DNA from: Chloroflexota bacterium
GTDB taxonomy: Bacteria > Chloroflexota > Anaerolineae > UBA7937 > JACPPX01
Assembly: GCA_016196905.1 (NCBI GenBank)
Contig: JACPWV010000159.1
Coordinates: 1-8,137 of the forward strand
Direction of reading: 5' to 3'
Length of the DNA: 8,137 nucleotides
Shown: in pieces, positions 1 through 6,261 of the stretch
How positions within the stretch are numbered: position 1 is the stretch's first letter
Layout: every line of letters starts with the position of its first letter
Notes under the pieces: model-generated
What the model saw: only the letters and a program-made list of their open reading frames with translations
Databases searched by the model: none
What the model was told of the DNA's origin: nothing
Position numbers and translations under genes: made by a program

Positions 1-7
1 CACGGGA

Positions 8-33
8 AGGGGCAGGCACGGGGGCCTGCCCCT
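8..33. repeat. Perfect G-rich hairpin
   Basis: Two perfectly complementary 10-base arms (8-17 and 24-33, AGGGGCAGGC and its complement) flank a 6-base loop. It lies beyond the 3' end of the deacetylase gene, next to a second palindromic element. Elements of this kind are commonly dispersed in Chloroflexota genomes (recollection, not a search). It has no T-tract on the minus strand, so a dispersed repeat is a better reading than an intrinsic terminator, although it could act as a transcript-stabilising hairpin. Confidence 0.6.
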
Positions 34-48
34 AAGTCTCTATTGGGT

Positions 49-107
49 GTAGGGGAGGGGCTTGTCCCCTCCCGTTACCATCGGGAGGCCACGAGAGCCT
101 CCCCTAC
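49..107. repeat. 59-bp imperfect palindrome with 10-bp terminal inverted repeats
   Basis: The ends GTAGGGGAGG (49-58) and CCTCCCCTAC (98-107) are exact inverted repeats. The inner arms 68-74 and 82-88 also pair perfectly around the loop 75-81, so the whole element is one long imperfect palindrome centred near base 78. It can instead fold as two separate hairpins: 53-60 with 66-73, and 83-89 with 97-103. This dual fold and the short length resemble REP/BIME-like or very small MITE-like repeats. No coding sequence overlaps it. It starts about 50 bases past the deacetylase stop codon and might also act as a transcription end point. Confidence 0.65.
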
Positions 108-156
108 GGTCTGGATGCGATGGGGAGCTCAGGCTGAACTGGTGGGCAGCATAATA

Positions 157-1077
157 TTATGGCGCCAAAAGCTCGGCTAGGGTGACCAGGCGATAGCCCC
201 TCGCCCGCAGGCCCTGGATGATGGCGGGGAGGGCCTCGGCGTCCAGGCGATTCAAATGGAAGACGATGATCGACCCGTTGCCGGCCTCGTTCAGCGCCTT
301 GTCGAGCATCGACTGGGGGCTGTTGGCCTCTAACCAGTTCATCACATCGATGCTCCACACCACGGTCAGGTATCTCTCCTCGGCAGCGATGCGTCGAACG
401 CGCGCGTCGCGTTTGCCGAAGGGGGGGCGAAACCAAGGCCGCGGGTCGTGGCCAGCGATCTCCATGAGGGTGGCCTGGGCATGGCGCAGCTCCTGGCGGA
501 TGGCCTCGTCGCTGAGTTCGATCAGGCGGGCATGCGAGTCGGTGTGGTTGCCGATGGGGTGCCCCTCGGCCACCATGCGCTGGACCAGATCCGGGTGGTG
601 GCGGGCCCAGGCTCCGGTGATGAAGAAAGTGGCGCGCACATCCCAAGCTCGCAAGGTGTCGAGCACGGCTGTCCCCATCTCCCCGCCCAGCTCGGCGTCG
701 AAGGTGAGCGCGATCCAGGGCCGCTCCGGGCTGCCCCACCCCATTTCGCGCTCACTAATCGCGGGAGGCGAGGGAAGGGGCGTTGCTCTCAGAGGCGTGG
801 GGGTCAGGGCGCGAAGTTCTCGCTGGATGAGGCGAAGGTCGTCGGGCGGCGGTGATATGGAAGGTGGCCGCGACGGTACCAGGAGCGGGGAATGAGATCC
901 TGAGTGCATTGAAGCCGGAGGACTCGACAGCGTCGAATCGACCCACCCCAGCGAGGAGCTCCCCTGGGGGCGCACCGCGACTGAGACAGGGCGGGCGTCG
1001 AACCAGGCCACCGCCCCAACAAGGATCAGGGGCAAAAATAAAAGGCGGGCGGCGACGAGTTGAGACGACGAGTTCAC
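157..1077 (-). CDS. Membrane-anchored polysaccharide deacetylase (NodB domain)
   Basis: About 306 residues. An N-terminal hydrophobic segment (about residues 8-26) looks like a signal anchor. A Pro/Ser-rich linker runs to about 118, and the NodB domain fills the C-terminal half, so catalysis is expected outside the membrane on an envelope or extracellular glycan. Visible NodB motifs are TFDAE (125-129, presumed base Asp127), HTDSH (178-182, both metal-ligand His), RPPFG (217-221), D-x-x-x-W (Asp244, Trp248) and the final VFHL His (274). The usual TFDDG is TFDAE here, so the Asp metal ligand is Ala. Similar TFDA variants are known in the family, and activity is plausible but not assured. The first possible start (GTG at 1083) overlaps the GGAGG ribosome site. 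GTG at 1077 has ideal 5-base spacing and is chosen. Substrate (chitooligosaccharide, peptidoglycan or other) cannot be told. Confidence 0.9.
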   Translation of the reverse strand: MNSSSQLVAARLLFLPLILVGAVAWFDARPVSVAVRPQGSSSLGWVDSTLSSPPASMHSGSHSPLLVPSRPPSISPPPDDLRLIQRELRALTPTPLRATPLPSPPAISEREMGWGSPERPWIALTFDAELGGEMGTAVLDTLRAWDVRATFFITGAWARHHPDLVQRMVAEGHPIGNHTDSHARLIELSDEAIRQELRHAQATLMEIAGHDPRPWFRPPFGKRDARVRRIAAEERYLTVVWSIDVMNWLEANSPQSMLDKALNEAGNGSIIVFHLNRLDAEALPAIIQGLRARGYRLVTLAELLAP

Positions 1078-1082
1078 GCCCA

Positions 1083-1087
1083 CCTCC
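1083..1087 (-). promoter_or_regulatory. Ribosome binding site that sets the deacetylase start
   Basis: GGAGG on the minus strand lies 5 bases before GTG at 1077. It runs straight into the upstream GTG at 1083, which therefore cannot be well initiated. This supports the start two codons downstream of the longest ORF. Confidence 0.6.
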
Positions 1088-1103
1088 GAGGTTAGCTGTT
1101 GGC

Positions 1104-1115
1104 CTAAAGCTTTAG
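1104..1115. other. 12-bp perfect palindrome upstream of the deacetylase gene
   Basis: CTAAAGCTTTAG is a perfect palindrome about 27 bases upstream of the deacetylase start, in the 110-base space between prs and this gene. It is the only AT-richer patch there. It could be an operator or part of a promoter, but no convincing -35/-10 pair accompanies it. Confidence 0.25.
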
Positions 1116-1156
1116 CCTGCTCCTCCCCCGCGCTCTCAGTCTAGCACGGCTATCCA

Positions 1157-1173
1157 CGGGGGTCAATCCCCCG
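1157..1173 (-). terminator. Possible hairpin terminator after prs
   Basis: Arms CGGGGG (1157-1162) and CCCCCG (1168-1173) form a 6-bp GC stem with a 5-base loop, 21 bases past the prs stop codon. The minus strand has no run of T after it, so intrinsic termination would be weak. It may only pause transcription or protect the 3' end. Confidence 0.35.
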
Positions 1174-1194
1174 AAGGGCCCATGGCTTGGAACA

Positions 1195-2169
1195 CTACTC
1201 CCCGAACATCTCTCCCACCGAGAGGCCCAGGTGAACGCGACGGATGACCTCCGCCAGGAGGGGAGCGACGGAGAGGACGGTCATGTTGGGCAAACGCTTC
1301 TGGGGCGGGAGGGGCAGCGTGTTGGTGGTCACGATCTCCTTGATGGGCAGCTCGCGCAGCCGGTCAGCGGCAGGAGGCACCAGGATGGGATGGGTGAAAG
1401 AGAGATAAACATCCTTGGCCCCGTGTTCTTTGACGATGTTCACCGCCTGGACGGCTGTCCCCGCGGTGGCCACCTCGTCGTCCACCACGATGACGTCTTT
1501 GCCTTTCACCTCTCCGATCACGGTGAGGGCCTCGGTTTCGGAGCCGTCGCCGCCGCGGCGCTTCTCCACAAAGGCCATGGGCAGCCCTAGCTTGGCCGCG
1601 AAGTTCCGCCCCTTTTTGGCGAACCCCAGGTCCCCGGTCACAATCACCGCATCGTCGAGTTCCTTCTTCAGGAAGTAGTCGCTGAGCAGGTGGAAAGCGG
1701 TCAACTCGTCTCCCGGGATGCTGAAAAAACCCTGGATCTGCCCGGCGTGGAGGTCGATGGTCATCCAACGATCAGCCCCCGCAGCGGAGATGAGATCGGC
1801 CACCAGGCGAGCGGCGATGGGCACTCGCGGCTCGTGTTTCTTGTCGCTGCGGGCATAGGCCAGATAGGGCGTCACCGCCGTGATCCGCCCGGCCGAGTCC
1901 CGCCGCAGGGTGTCGATGAAGATGAGCAGCTCCATCAAGTTTTGATTGACGGGGGAACATACCGTTTGGATCAGAAACACATCGTGAGAGCGGACGCTCT
2001 TATGCAGCCGAACATAGGTGTTCCCGTTGGGGAATTCGAAAACATCCGCCTCCCGCAGGGGCACCCCTAGGTAATCGGCGATCTCCTGGGCCAGCTCCGG
2101 ATTGGCCCGCCCGCTGAATAGAGCCAGTTCGCCGTACATCCTCTCGCCCATGGGGCGGCTTTGAGCCAT
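1195..2169 (-). CDS. prs: Ribose-phosphate pyrophosphokinase (PRPP synthetase), divergent
   Basis: Makes 5-phosphoribosyl-1-pyrophosphate from ribose 5-phosphate and ATP in the cytosol, for purine, pyrimidine, His, Trp and NAD synthesis. It has 324 residues; the family is usually about 310-320. Visible landmarks are PYLAYARSDKK (101-111), DLHAGQIQGFF (139-149), VEKRR in the flexible catalytic loop (201-205) and the PRPP-binding loop VVDDEVATAGTA (228-239). Several positions depart from the classical enzyme: FPNGN replaces the usual F-S/P-DGE, GDLGFAKKG replaces the PDxGGVxRA stretch, and the PRPP loop has A where D is usual. This may be a lineage-specific form or a second paralogue. The ATG at 2169 has GGGAGG 8 bases upstream. 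It lies 25 bases after the GNAT stop, so it is probably the last gene of the mutase-meaB operon. Confidence 0.92.
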   Translation of the reverse strand: MAQSRPMGERMYGELALFSGRANPELAQEIADYLGVPLREADVFEFPNGNTYVRLHKSVRSHDVFLIQTVCSPVNQNLMELLIFIDTLRRDSAGRITAVTPYLAYARSDKKHEPRVPIAARLVADLISAAGADRWMTIDLHAGQIQGFFSIPGDELTAFHLLSDYFLKKELDDAVIVTGDLGFAKKGRNFAAKLGLPMAFVEKRRGGDGSETEALTVIGEVKGKDVIVVDDEVATAGTAVQAVNIVKEHGAKDVYLSFTHPILVPPAADRLRELPIKEIVTTNTLPLPPQKRLPNMTVLSVAPLLAEVIRRVHLGLSVGEMFGE

Positions 2170-2194
2170 AGCGCGAGCCTCCCGTCCCGGATCG

Positions 2195-2752
2195 TTACCT
2201 GCGGCGATCCAGGAATTTTCCCATCAAGATCCCATCCACATACTCGCCCTGGAGCTTGTAGGCGCGGCGCTGCACGCCTTCCACCTGGAAGCCCAAGCGG
2301 CCATACAGCTCGACGGCCGGCGCGTTGGTGGAGAAGACCTCCAGTTGGATCTTCTCGTACCCAGCCGCTTGGGACCAGGTCAATAGGTACTCGACCAGCG
2401 CCCCTTCGATCCCCAACTCCCGGTAGCGGGGTCCCAGGGACATGCCCAGAGTTCCCACGTGTTTGTCCTTATCCCCGAAGCGGCCGGGGAAGAGGGTGCC
2501 CATGCCGATCACGGCTCCTTCAGCCTCGGCCACACAAATGAGGATACCCGCCTGCTGGGAGCGACGTTGGATAAACTGGCGCTCGTCCTCTTCGTTCAGG
2601 GGCGCTTTCTCGATCCCCACGTAAAGCCCCTCGCCGCTCACCTCCTCCAGATGGGCCACCAGCCCGGCGGCGTCCTCCTCCTGGGCTGGGCGCAGGGCAA
2701 CTTCCAATCCCCCCTCTGCAGTGAAGATGGTTGGGGAGGGCCAAGGGCTCAC
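2195..2752 (-). CDS. GNAT-family N-acetyltransferase, second of a tandem pair
   Basis: A 185-residue single-domain GNAT protein that would transfer an acyl group from acyl-CoA to an amine; the substrate is unknown. The fold runs from LEVALRPAQEED (16-27) to the C terminus. The acetyl-CoA pyrophosphate loop is RYRELGIEGAL (109-119), a loose version of R/Q-x-x-G-x-G/A. It is followed by the typical EVFSTNAPAVELYGRLGF (138-155), in which the Asn and Tyr are normal GNAT landmarks. A longer ORF reaches back to 2869, but its first 39 codons overlap the preceding gene out of frame. GTG at 2752 overlaps that gene's TGA as GTGA and has AGGAG 8 bases upstream, so it is the likely start, with translational coupling. 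It resembles the RimJ/RimL-type relatives more than aminoglycoside acetyltransferases. Confidence 0.85.
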   Translation of the reverse strand: MSPWPSPTIFTAEGGLEVALRPAQEEDAAGLVAHLEEVSGEGLYVGIEKAPLNEEDERQFIQRRSQQAGILICVAEAEGAVIGMGTLFPGRFGDKDKHVGTLGMSLGPRYRELGIEGALVEYLLTWSQAAGYEKIQLEVFSTNAPAVELYGRLGFQVEGVQRRAYKLQGEYVDGILMGKFLDRRR

Positions 2753-3387
2753 CCGCTTTGCTCCTGAGCCAAGAACTGCCTCTTCTGGATGGCCATGCTT
2801 ACCTCGTCGTAGAAGCGCCCATCCCGGTACAGGGCGGCGCGCGTTGTCCCCTCCCGCTGAAACCCGCATTTCTCATAACAGCGAACCGCGCGCTGATTGA
2901 ACTCGTAGACGCGCAGATGTACCCGCTCCAAATTCAAGCTTTCGAAGGCGTAGCGCAAGAGGGAGCGAATGGCGTCGCTGCCGTAGCCACGGTCCCAGTG
3001 ATCCACCTCCCCGATGACGATGCTCAACTCCCCCTGCGCAGCCGCCGGATCCAGGTGGTGGAGGCCGATGTTCCCTATCAGCCTGCCCTCCCGAGTCTCG
3101 ATGGCGAAGAGTTGAACGCGCGGATCCGCCAAGGACTCCTCCAACCAGCGCGCCTCTACATCCCAGGGTATGGGAAAAGGAAGGCGGCCCAGGTAGTAGC
3201 CCACCTGGGGGTCGCGCATCCAGCTCAAGAGGATGGGGATCTCGCTGGAGCGCAGGGGCCGCAAGCGAGTACTCTCGCCCACCAAAGAGGTCGCTACCTG
3301 GCCAGCAGGGACAGGGGCTGAACTCTCCCCGGCGGAGCCGGCCTGAGGCCGACGAAGCCAGGGACGCGGTGTGCGAAGCAAGGGCAT
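2749..3387 (-). CDS. GNAT-family N-acetyltransferase (RimJ/RimL-like), first of a tandem pair
   Basis: A 212-residue protein. The first ~38 residues are Pro/Arg/Ala-rich and not part of the fold. The domain starts at TRLRPL (40-45), a standard opening for RimJ/RimL-type acetyltransferases. Motif A is visible as DRGYGSDAIRSLLRYAF (132-148), giving the acetyl-CoA loop R-G-Y-G-S-D-A. It is followed by NQRAVRCYEKCGFQREG (164-180), with the Asn and Tyr typical of the family. RimJ/RimL relatives acetylate ribosomal protein N termini or small amines; the substrate here is unknown. The ATG at 3387 lies 3 bases after the meaB stop and has GGAG about 9 bases upstream, inside meaB. Initiation further in, near residue 31, would trim the disordered leader and cannot be excluded. 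It resembles the following GNAT only at the fold level, so the pair is not a recent duplication. Confidence 0.87.
   Translation of the reverse strand: MPLLRTPRPWLRRPQAGSAGESSAPVPAGQVATSLVGESTRLRPLRSSEIPILLSWMRDPQVGYYLGRLPFPIPWDVEARWLEESLADPRVQLFAIETREGRLIGNIGLHHLDPAAAQGELSIVIGEVDHWDRGYGSDAIRSLLRYAFESLNLERVHLRVYEFNQRAVRCYEKCGFQREGTTRAALYRDGRFYDEVSMAIQKRQFLAQEQSG
2761..2765 (-). promoter_or_regulatory. Ribosome binding site for the second GNAT gene
   Basis: AGGAG lies 8 bases before GTG at 2752, inside the last codons of the preceding GNAT gene. It fixes the start at the GTGA overlap and rules out the 39-codon extension. Confidence 0.65.
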
Positions 3388-3390
3388 AGC

Positions 3391-4341
3391 CTAGCGCTCC
3401 AGCATGGGGTAGGACTCTAGTAGTCGCTCGGCGGCGGCGTGTGGATCGATCTGGCGCTGGGCGATCTCCTCCAACAAGCCTTCCCATAGCTGCGCATCCA
3501 CGCGCACCAGCGTGCGCTGCAAGAGCTCGGCTCCTAGGGCGCGTCGGAGCTCCTCCTCGCCGCGGCGGCGATCGCGCAGCTGCCGCTCACCGCTCCCCTG
3601 GAGATAAGCCCAATGGGCCGTCATCGCATCGAGCAAGGCAGAGATACCCTCCTCGCGGGTGGCCACCGTCTTGAGCACCGGGGGCTTCCATCCATCGCCA
3701 GTGGGGGCATCGCTGAGGCTAAGCATACTCTTGAGGGCGGCCACCGCGGCGTCGGCCCCCACCCGATCGGCCTTGTTCACCACGAAGATGTCGGCGATCT
3801 CGAACAGGCCGGCCTTGATGGCCTGGATCTCATCGCCCAGGCCGGGGGCCTCCACCACGATGGTGGTATGGGCCTGGCGGGCGATCTCCACCTCCCCCTG
3901 CCCAGCCCCCACCGTCTCCACCAAAATCACCTGTAAGCCGGAGGCGTCCAGCACCTTGACCGCATCGCCGGTGGCCAGGGCCAAGCCGCCGTAGTGCCCT
4001 CGGCTGGCCATGCTGCGGATGAACACCCCCTCATCACGAGAGAGTTCCTGCATGCGGATGCGATCACCCAGCAGCGCGCCTCCACTAAAAGGGCTGGAGG
4101 GGTCCACGGCTACGATCCCCACCGTCTGGCCTCCAGCCCGCAGGGCTTTGGCCGCGGCGAAGGCCAGCGTGCTCTTGCCCGACCCCGGGGGTCCGGTGAT
4201 GCCCACGATGTGAGCCCGGCCCGTGTGGGGATAAAGGGCCGCCAGCGCCTGGCGCGCTTGGGGGGAGTTGCTTTCCACCAAACTGAGCATGCGCGCCGTG
4301 GCGCGACGGTTCCCCATCAAAACCTGCTGCACCAAATCCAA
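3391..4341 (-). CDS. meaB: MeaB/ArgK-type G3E GTPase, methylmalonyl-CoA mutase chaperone
   Basis: A 316-residue cytosolic P-loop GTPase. Members of this family load adenosylcobalamin into methylmalonyl-CoA mutase and protect it from inactivation. Visible motifs are the Walker A loop GPPGSGKST (50-58), AVDPSSPFSGGALLGDR (78-94), the Walker B/switch stretch VETVGAGQGE (141-150) and the guanine-specificity motif NKAD (189-192). An Arg/Glu-rich helical C terminus, used for dimerisation in the family, runs from about 250. The classical ETVGVGQSE reads ETVGAGQGE. The start is TTG at 4341, 8 bases after the mutase-subunit stop, with AGAGG 5 bases upstream; ATG at 4317 is the fallback. Its place directly behind the B12 subunit strongly supports the mutase-chaperone role over the old ArgK kinase name. 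Confidence 0.94.
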   Translation of the reverse strand: MDLVQQVLMGNRRATARMLSLVESNSPQARQALAALYPHTGRAHIVGITGPPGSGKSTLAFAAAKALRAGGQTVGIVAVDPSSPFSGGALLGDRIRMQELSRDEGVFIRSMASRGHYGGLALATGDAVKVLDASGLQVILVETVGAGQGEVEIARQAHTTIVVEAPGLGDEIQAIKAGLFEIADIFVVNKADRVGADAAVAALKSMLSLSDAPTGDGWKPPVLKTVATREEGISALLDAMTAHWAYLQGSGERQLRDRRRGEEELRRALGAELLQRTLVRVDAQLWEGLLEEIAQRQIDPHAAAERLLESYPMLER

Positions 4342-4349
4342 GGTGTCCT

Positions 4350-4751
4350 CTAGTCGGTAGAGAACCTCTGCCGCACAAACTGGATGATGTCCTGGGTGGA
4401 GCTGCCCGGGCCGAAAACCTTGGCGATGCCCAGCGCCTCCAAGGCGGGGACATCTTCGTCGGGGATGATCCCCCCGGCGAAGACCACCACCTTTTCCAGT
4501 TCCCGCCTCCGCAGCTCCTGCATGATCTTAGGGAAGAGGGTCATGTGCGCCCCGGAGAGGATGCTGAGCCCCACGGCATCCACATCCTCCTGCAGCGCGG
4601 CCTCGGCGATCATCTCCGGAGTCTGGCGTAGCCCGGTGTAGATCACCTCGAAGCCAGCGTCCCGCAGTGCGCGCGCCACCACCTTGGCCCCACGATCGTG
4701 GCCGTCCAGGCCCGGCTTGGCAATCAGGATGCGCACCTTGGGTTCGGACAT
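4350..4751 (-). CDS. Methylmalonyl-CoA mutase small (B12-binding) subunit
   Basis: A 133-residue stand-alone cobalamin-binding subunit of a split methylmalonyl-CoA mutase (often called mcmA2 or the C-terminal subunit). With the large substrate-binding subunit it interconverts (R)-methylmalonyl-CoA and succinyl-CoA. The B12 signature is complete: D-x-H-x-x-G as LDGHDRG (15-21, His18 being the lower cobalt ligand), S-x-L as GLSILSG (61-67) and the GG of [10 protein letters not shown] (91-100). The length matches split-type subunits. The large subunit is not in this window and must be encoded elsewhere. The ATG at 4751 lies only 14 bases after a TATAAT box and lacks a clear ribosome site, so its message may have a very short leader. 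Its 5' end is partly duplicated at 7937-7972. Confidence 0.93.
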   Translation of the reverse strand: MSEPKVRILIAKPGLDGHDRGAKVVARALRDAGFEVIYTGLRQTPEMIAEAALQEDVDAVGLSILSGAHMTLFPKIMQELRRRELEKVVVFAGGIIPDEDVPALEALGIAKVFGPGSSTQDIIQFVRQRFSTD

Positions 4752-4914
4752 GGCCCTGCGCTTCGATTATACAACAAGTTGCGGACTGCGAATAGCAGCG
4801 CCCGCTATCTCTGGCAGCGGGCGCAGAAATGGGTGCTGCGTTGGCCCAAGACCATGCGGCGAATGCGCCGGCCGCAGCGGGGGCAAGCCTGCCCCTCCCG
4901 CCCATAAACGGCCA
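4716..4914. repeat. Direct repeat, left copy: fpg tail, promoter and B12-subunit head
   Basis: Aligns with 7937-8137 in the same orientation. Bases 4802-4914 are identical to 8025-8137 (113 of 113), and 4763-4781 is identical to 7984-8002 (19 of 19). The first 12 codons of the B12-subunit gene match at 28 of 36 bases. The 20-22 bases between promoter and fpg stop codon have diverged, with a net 2-base indel. In this copy the fpg part is truncated and the mutase gene is complete. Confidence 0.85.
4763..4781 (-). promoter_or_regulatory. Promoter of the mutase-meaB-GNAT-GNAT-prs operon
   Basis: The minus strand carries a perfect TATAAT (4771 to 4766) preceded by AACTTGTTG. A loose -35, TTCGCA at 4792-4787, would give 15-base spacing. 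A transcript would start about 7 bases before the ATG at 4751. The same 19-base block recurs unchanged at 7984-8002 while bases on either side differ, which suggests it is functional. Confidence 0.55.
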
Positions 4915-5014
4915 TCTCTTCTTGATAGGCGCCCTGGCTGGCATCCGGCCGCCGGTAGAAAGGATCGATGCTGGTGCCGCCCTGGCCCAGGCTAGCCAAT
5001 AGCACGCTGCCAAT
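4805..5014 (-). pseudogene. fpg: Truncated formamidopyrimidine-DNA glycosylase, C-terminal fragment
   Basis: Codes for about the last 69 residues of Fpg/MutM, a base-excision repair glycosylase normally about 270-290 residues long. Recognisable parts are [27 protein letters not shown] and the end [13 protein letters not shown], which carry all four Cys ligands of the zinc finger (two CxxC pairs). The catalytic N-terminal Pro-Glu, the core and the helix-two-turn-helix are absent. The open frame extends upstream to 5101, but those ~29 residues do not look like Fpg and overlap a terminator hairpin. The last ~38 codons are identical to the fpg end at 8028-8137. It is a relic of a duplication. An isolated zinc finger could still bind DNA if made, but no ribosome site is evident. 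Confidence 0.82.
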
Positions 5015-5068
5015 CGGCCCCCCCAAGCATGGGTACCAGACTAGGCTGTTCTGTAGCATGTAAAGGAA

Positions 5069-5090
5069 GGGGACGCCTGTCGGCGTCCCC
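5069..5090 (-). terminator. Hairpin terminator after the membrane-protein gene
   Basis: GGGGACGCC (5069-5077) and GGCGTCCCC (5082-5090) form a perfect 9-bp stem with a 4-base loop, 23 bases past the stop of the membrane-protein gene. The minus strand continues TTCCTTTACA, a partial T-tract. It would end the HD-GYP/SnoaL/membrane transcript before the next promoter. Confidence 0.65.
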
Positions 5091-5113
5091 GAAATTTCCA
5101 TCGGGCTAAAAAC

Positions 5114-5710
5114 TCAATCGCCAGACCAAAGCGCGTAACCGAGCCAGACCACCCCCGCACCGAATACCACTCCGCCAAGAGTGACCACAACAAATGGGAA
5201 AAACGGCACGAGGCTGATCGGCACGGCGCCGACGATGGCCAGCGTGGCTCCCCAGCGCGGCAGAACGCCTGCGCGTATGGTGGCAATGCCAAACAAAACG
5301 TAGCCCAGCAAGAAGATGATGAAGGTCAGCGAAAAGGCCAGAAAGGTCGGCCCGGCGAACAGCGGACCGCCCTCGCCGAGTAGAGCCGGCGCCTCGATAG
5401 CTAGTACTGGCGAGATGTAGGCCTCATGGTACATAAAGCCTGCATACAGCCCGGTCCCAAGAAAAGCCACCACGAACCCGATCAGCCCGAGTGTCCCGGC
5501 TCTTTCCCTCTGGCGGGCATACATGCCCATCAGGCCAAACAGAAGCAGCAGGGCGCTAAGCATCATCCCTGTGTGGATGGCCATCCAGGGACTGTTGAGC
5601 ACAGCGGCGGCATCATCCCCAGAGGGATGAAGAAGCCTGGAGAGAATGTATACCACACCCGCCAGCACGGTGACCGCTCCGCTCCAACGGATCAATGTGG
5701 CAGAAGACAT
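5114..5710 (-). CDS. Six-helix integral membrane protein of unknown function
   Basis: A 198-residue, strongly hydrophobic protein with about six predicted membrane segments (roughly residues 10-27, 43-63, 73-94, 120-143, 154-170 and 172-193). Short polar loops include LLHPSGDD (26-33), which has a possible His/Asp pair, and MYARQRERAG (63-72), a positively charged turn likely to face the cytoplasm. I see no catalytic or transporter signature and do not recognise the family. The ATG at 5710 has a near-perfect AAAGGAGG site 5 bases upstream. It follows the SnoaL-like gene by 28 bases and is closed by the hairpin at 5069-5090, so the two are probably co-transcribed. It lies inside the segment bracketed by the direct repeats. 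Confidence 0.85.
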   Translation of the reverse strand: MSSATLIRWSGAVTVLAGVVYILSRLLHPSGDDAAAVLNSPWMAIHTGMMLSALLLLFGLMGMYARQRERAGTLGLIGFVVAFLGTGLYAGFMYHEAYISPVLAIEAPALLGEGGPLFAGPTFLAFSLTFIIFLLGYVLFGIATIRAGVLPRWGATLAIVGAVPISLVPFFPFVVVTLGGVVFGAGVVWLGYALWSGD

Positions 5711-5738
5711 AGCAGCCTCCTTTCAGCACTCCGCAATT

Positions 5739-6167
5739 CTAAGCCCTGGCTCCCGGTGCGGGCACGACGCCCAGCTGTTGCATCACCCCCATGAGGTTTA
5801 TCTCGGTCCAACCTTCAACGATCTTTCCACCCGCCCAGCGGTTGATGGTGATCCCGGTCAGCGTCACCGGCTTGCCGGTGGGTGGGATGCCCATTAGCTC
5901 ACCTCGATGGGTTCCCCGTGCCGTCCAGCGGTTGGCCAGCCTATCCCCCTGGGCGATCTGATCTTCGATCGTCAGATGAAGGTCAGGGAGGGCCTTGCGG
6001 TACATGTCGACGGTCTGCTTGAGCCCCTGCGGACCGCGGATGGGGTTCGGCGGTGCGTGGCCGAGGAAGTTCGGGTCGAAGAGCTCATCGGCCACGGCCA
6101 GGTTGCCCTCGTTGAACAGGGCCTCGAAGGCGCGGCGGAAGCGGTCCTTGTTCTCCTGTGCACCCAT
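5739..6167 (-). CDS. SnoaL-like ester cyclase / NTF2-fold protein
   Basis: A 142-residue protein of the SnoaL-like (NTF2-fold) superfamily. The pattern is typical of 'ester cyclase' members: an N-terminal helix KDRFRRAFEALFNEGNL (7-23), then FLGHAPP (34-40), GPQGLKQTVDMYRKALPDL (45-63), DRLANRWTARGTHRGE (75-90), GIPPTGKPV (93-101) and GGKIVEGW (113-120). In SnoaL itself the fold closes a polyketide ring by aldol condensation. Most genomic homologues have no known substrate, so polyketide chemistry should not be assumed without neighbouring biosynthetic genes, and none are seen. The ATG at 6167 has GAGGAGG about 6 bases upstream. It is followed by the membrane-protein gene after 28 bases and preceded by a 94-base gap from the HD-GYP gene, so it may have its own promoter. 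Confidence 0.88.
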   Translation of the reverse strand: MGAQENKDRFRRAFEALFNEGNLAVADELFDPNFLGHAPPNPIRGPQGLKQTVDMYRKALPDLHLTIEDQIAQGDRLANRWTARGTHRGELMGIPPTGKPVTLTGITINRWAGGKIVEGWTEINLMGVMQQLGVVPAPGARA

Positions 6168-6197
6168 ACGCCACCTCCTCGGGGTCGGTTTGGCCCT

Positions 6198-6203
6198 ATT
6201 TTA
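6198..6203 (-). promoter_or_regulatory. Weak candidate -10 box upstream of the SnoaL-like gene
   Basis: The minus strand reads TAAAAT at 6203-6198, about 30 bases before the ATG at 6167, in an AT-richer patch flanked by the short inverted repeat TCGGGG/CCCCGA (6179-6184 and 6204-6209). No good -35 is found at 16-18 bases, so this is only suggestive. Confidence 0.25.
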
Positions 6204-6261
6204 CCCCGACGAAGGTGGCCGGCGCATCGACCGATCAGTCTATTTTTTGGGGACTAGCGCT

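Noticed and set aside
4..60. Possible G-quadruplex in the G-runs at the left edge
   Set aside because: The runs are interrupted, and perfect hairpins account for the same bases better.
104..739. 211-codon minus-strand open frame over the deacetylase
   Set aside because: It is an Arg/Pro/His-rich product of a shifted frame over a well-supported NodB gene.
2753..2869. 39-codon extension of the second GNAT protein
   Set aside because: It overlaps the preceding GNAT gene out of frame and has no GNAT character. GTGA overlap with AGGAG supports 2752.
2731..3321. Long plus-strand open frame opposite the first GNAT gene
   Set aside because: It is the antisense shadow of a GC-rich gene, with no domain, no ribosome site and no promoter. 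The same holds for plus-strand frames opposite prs, meaB and the HD-GYP gene.
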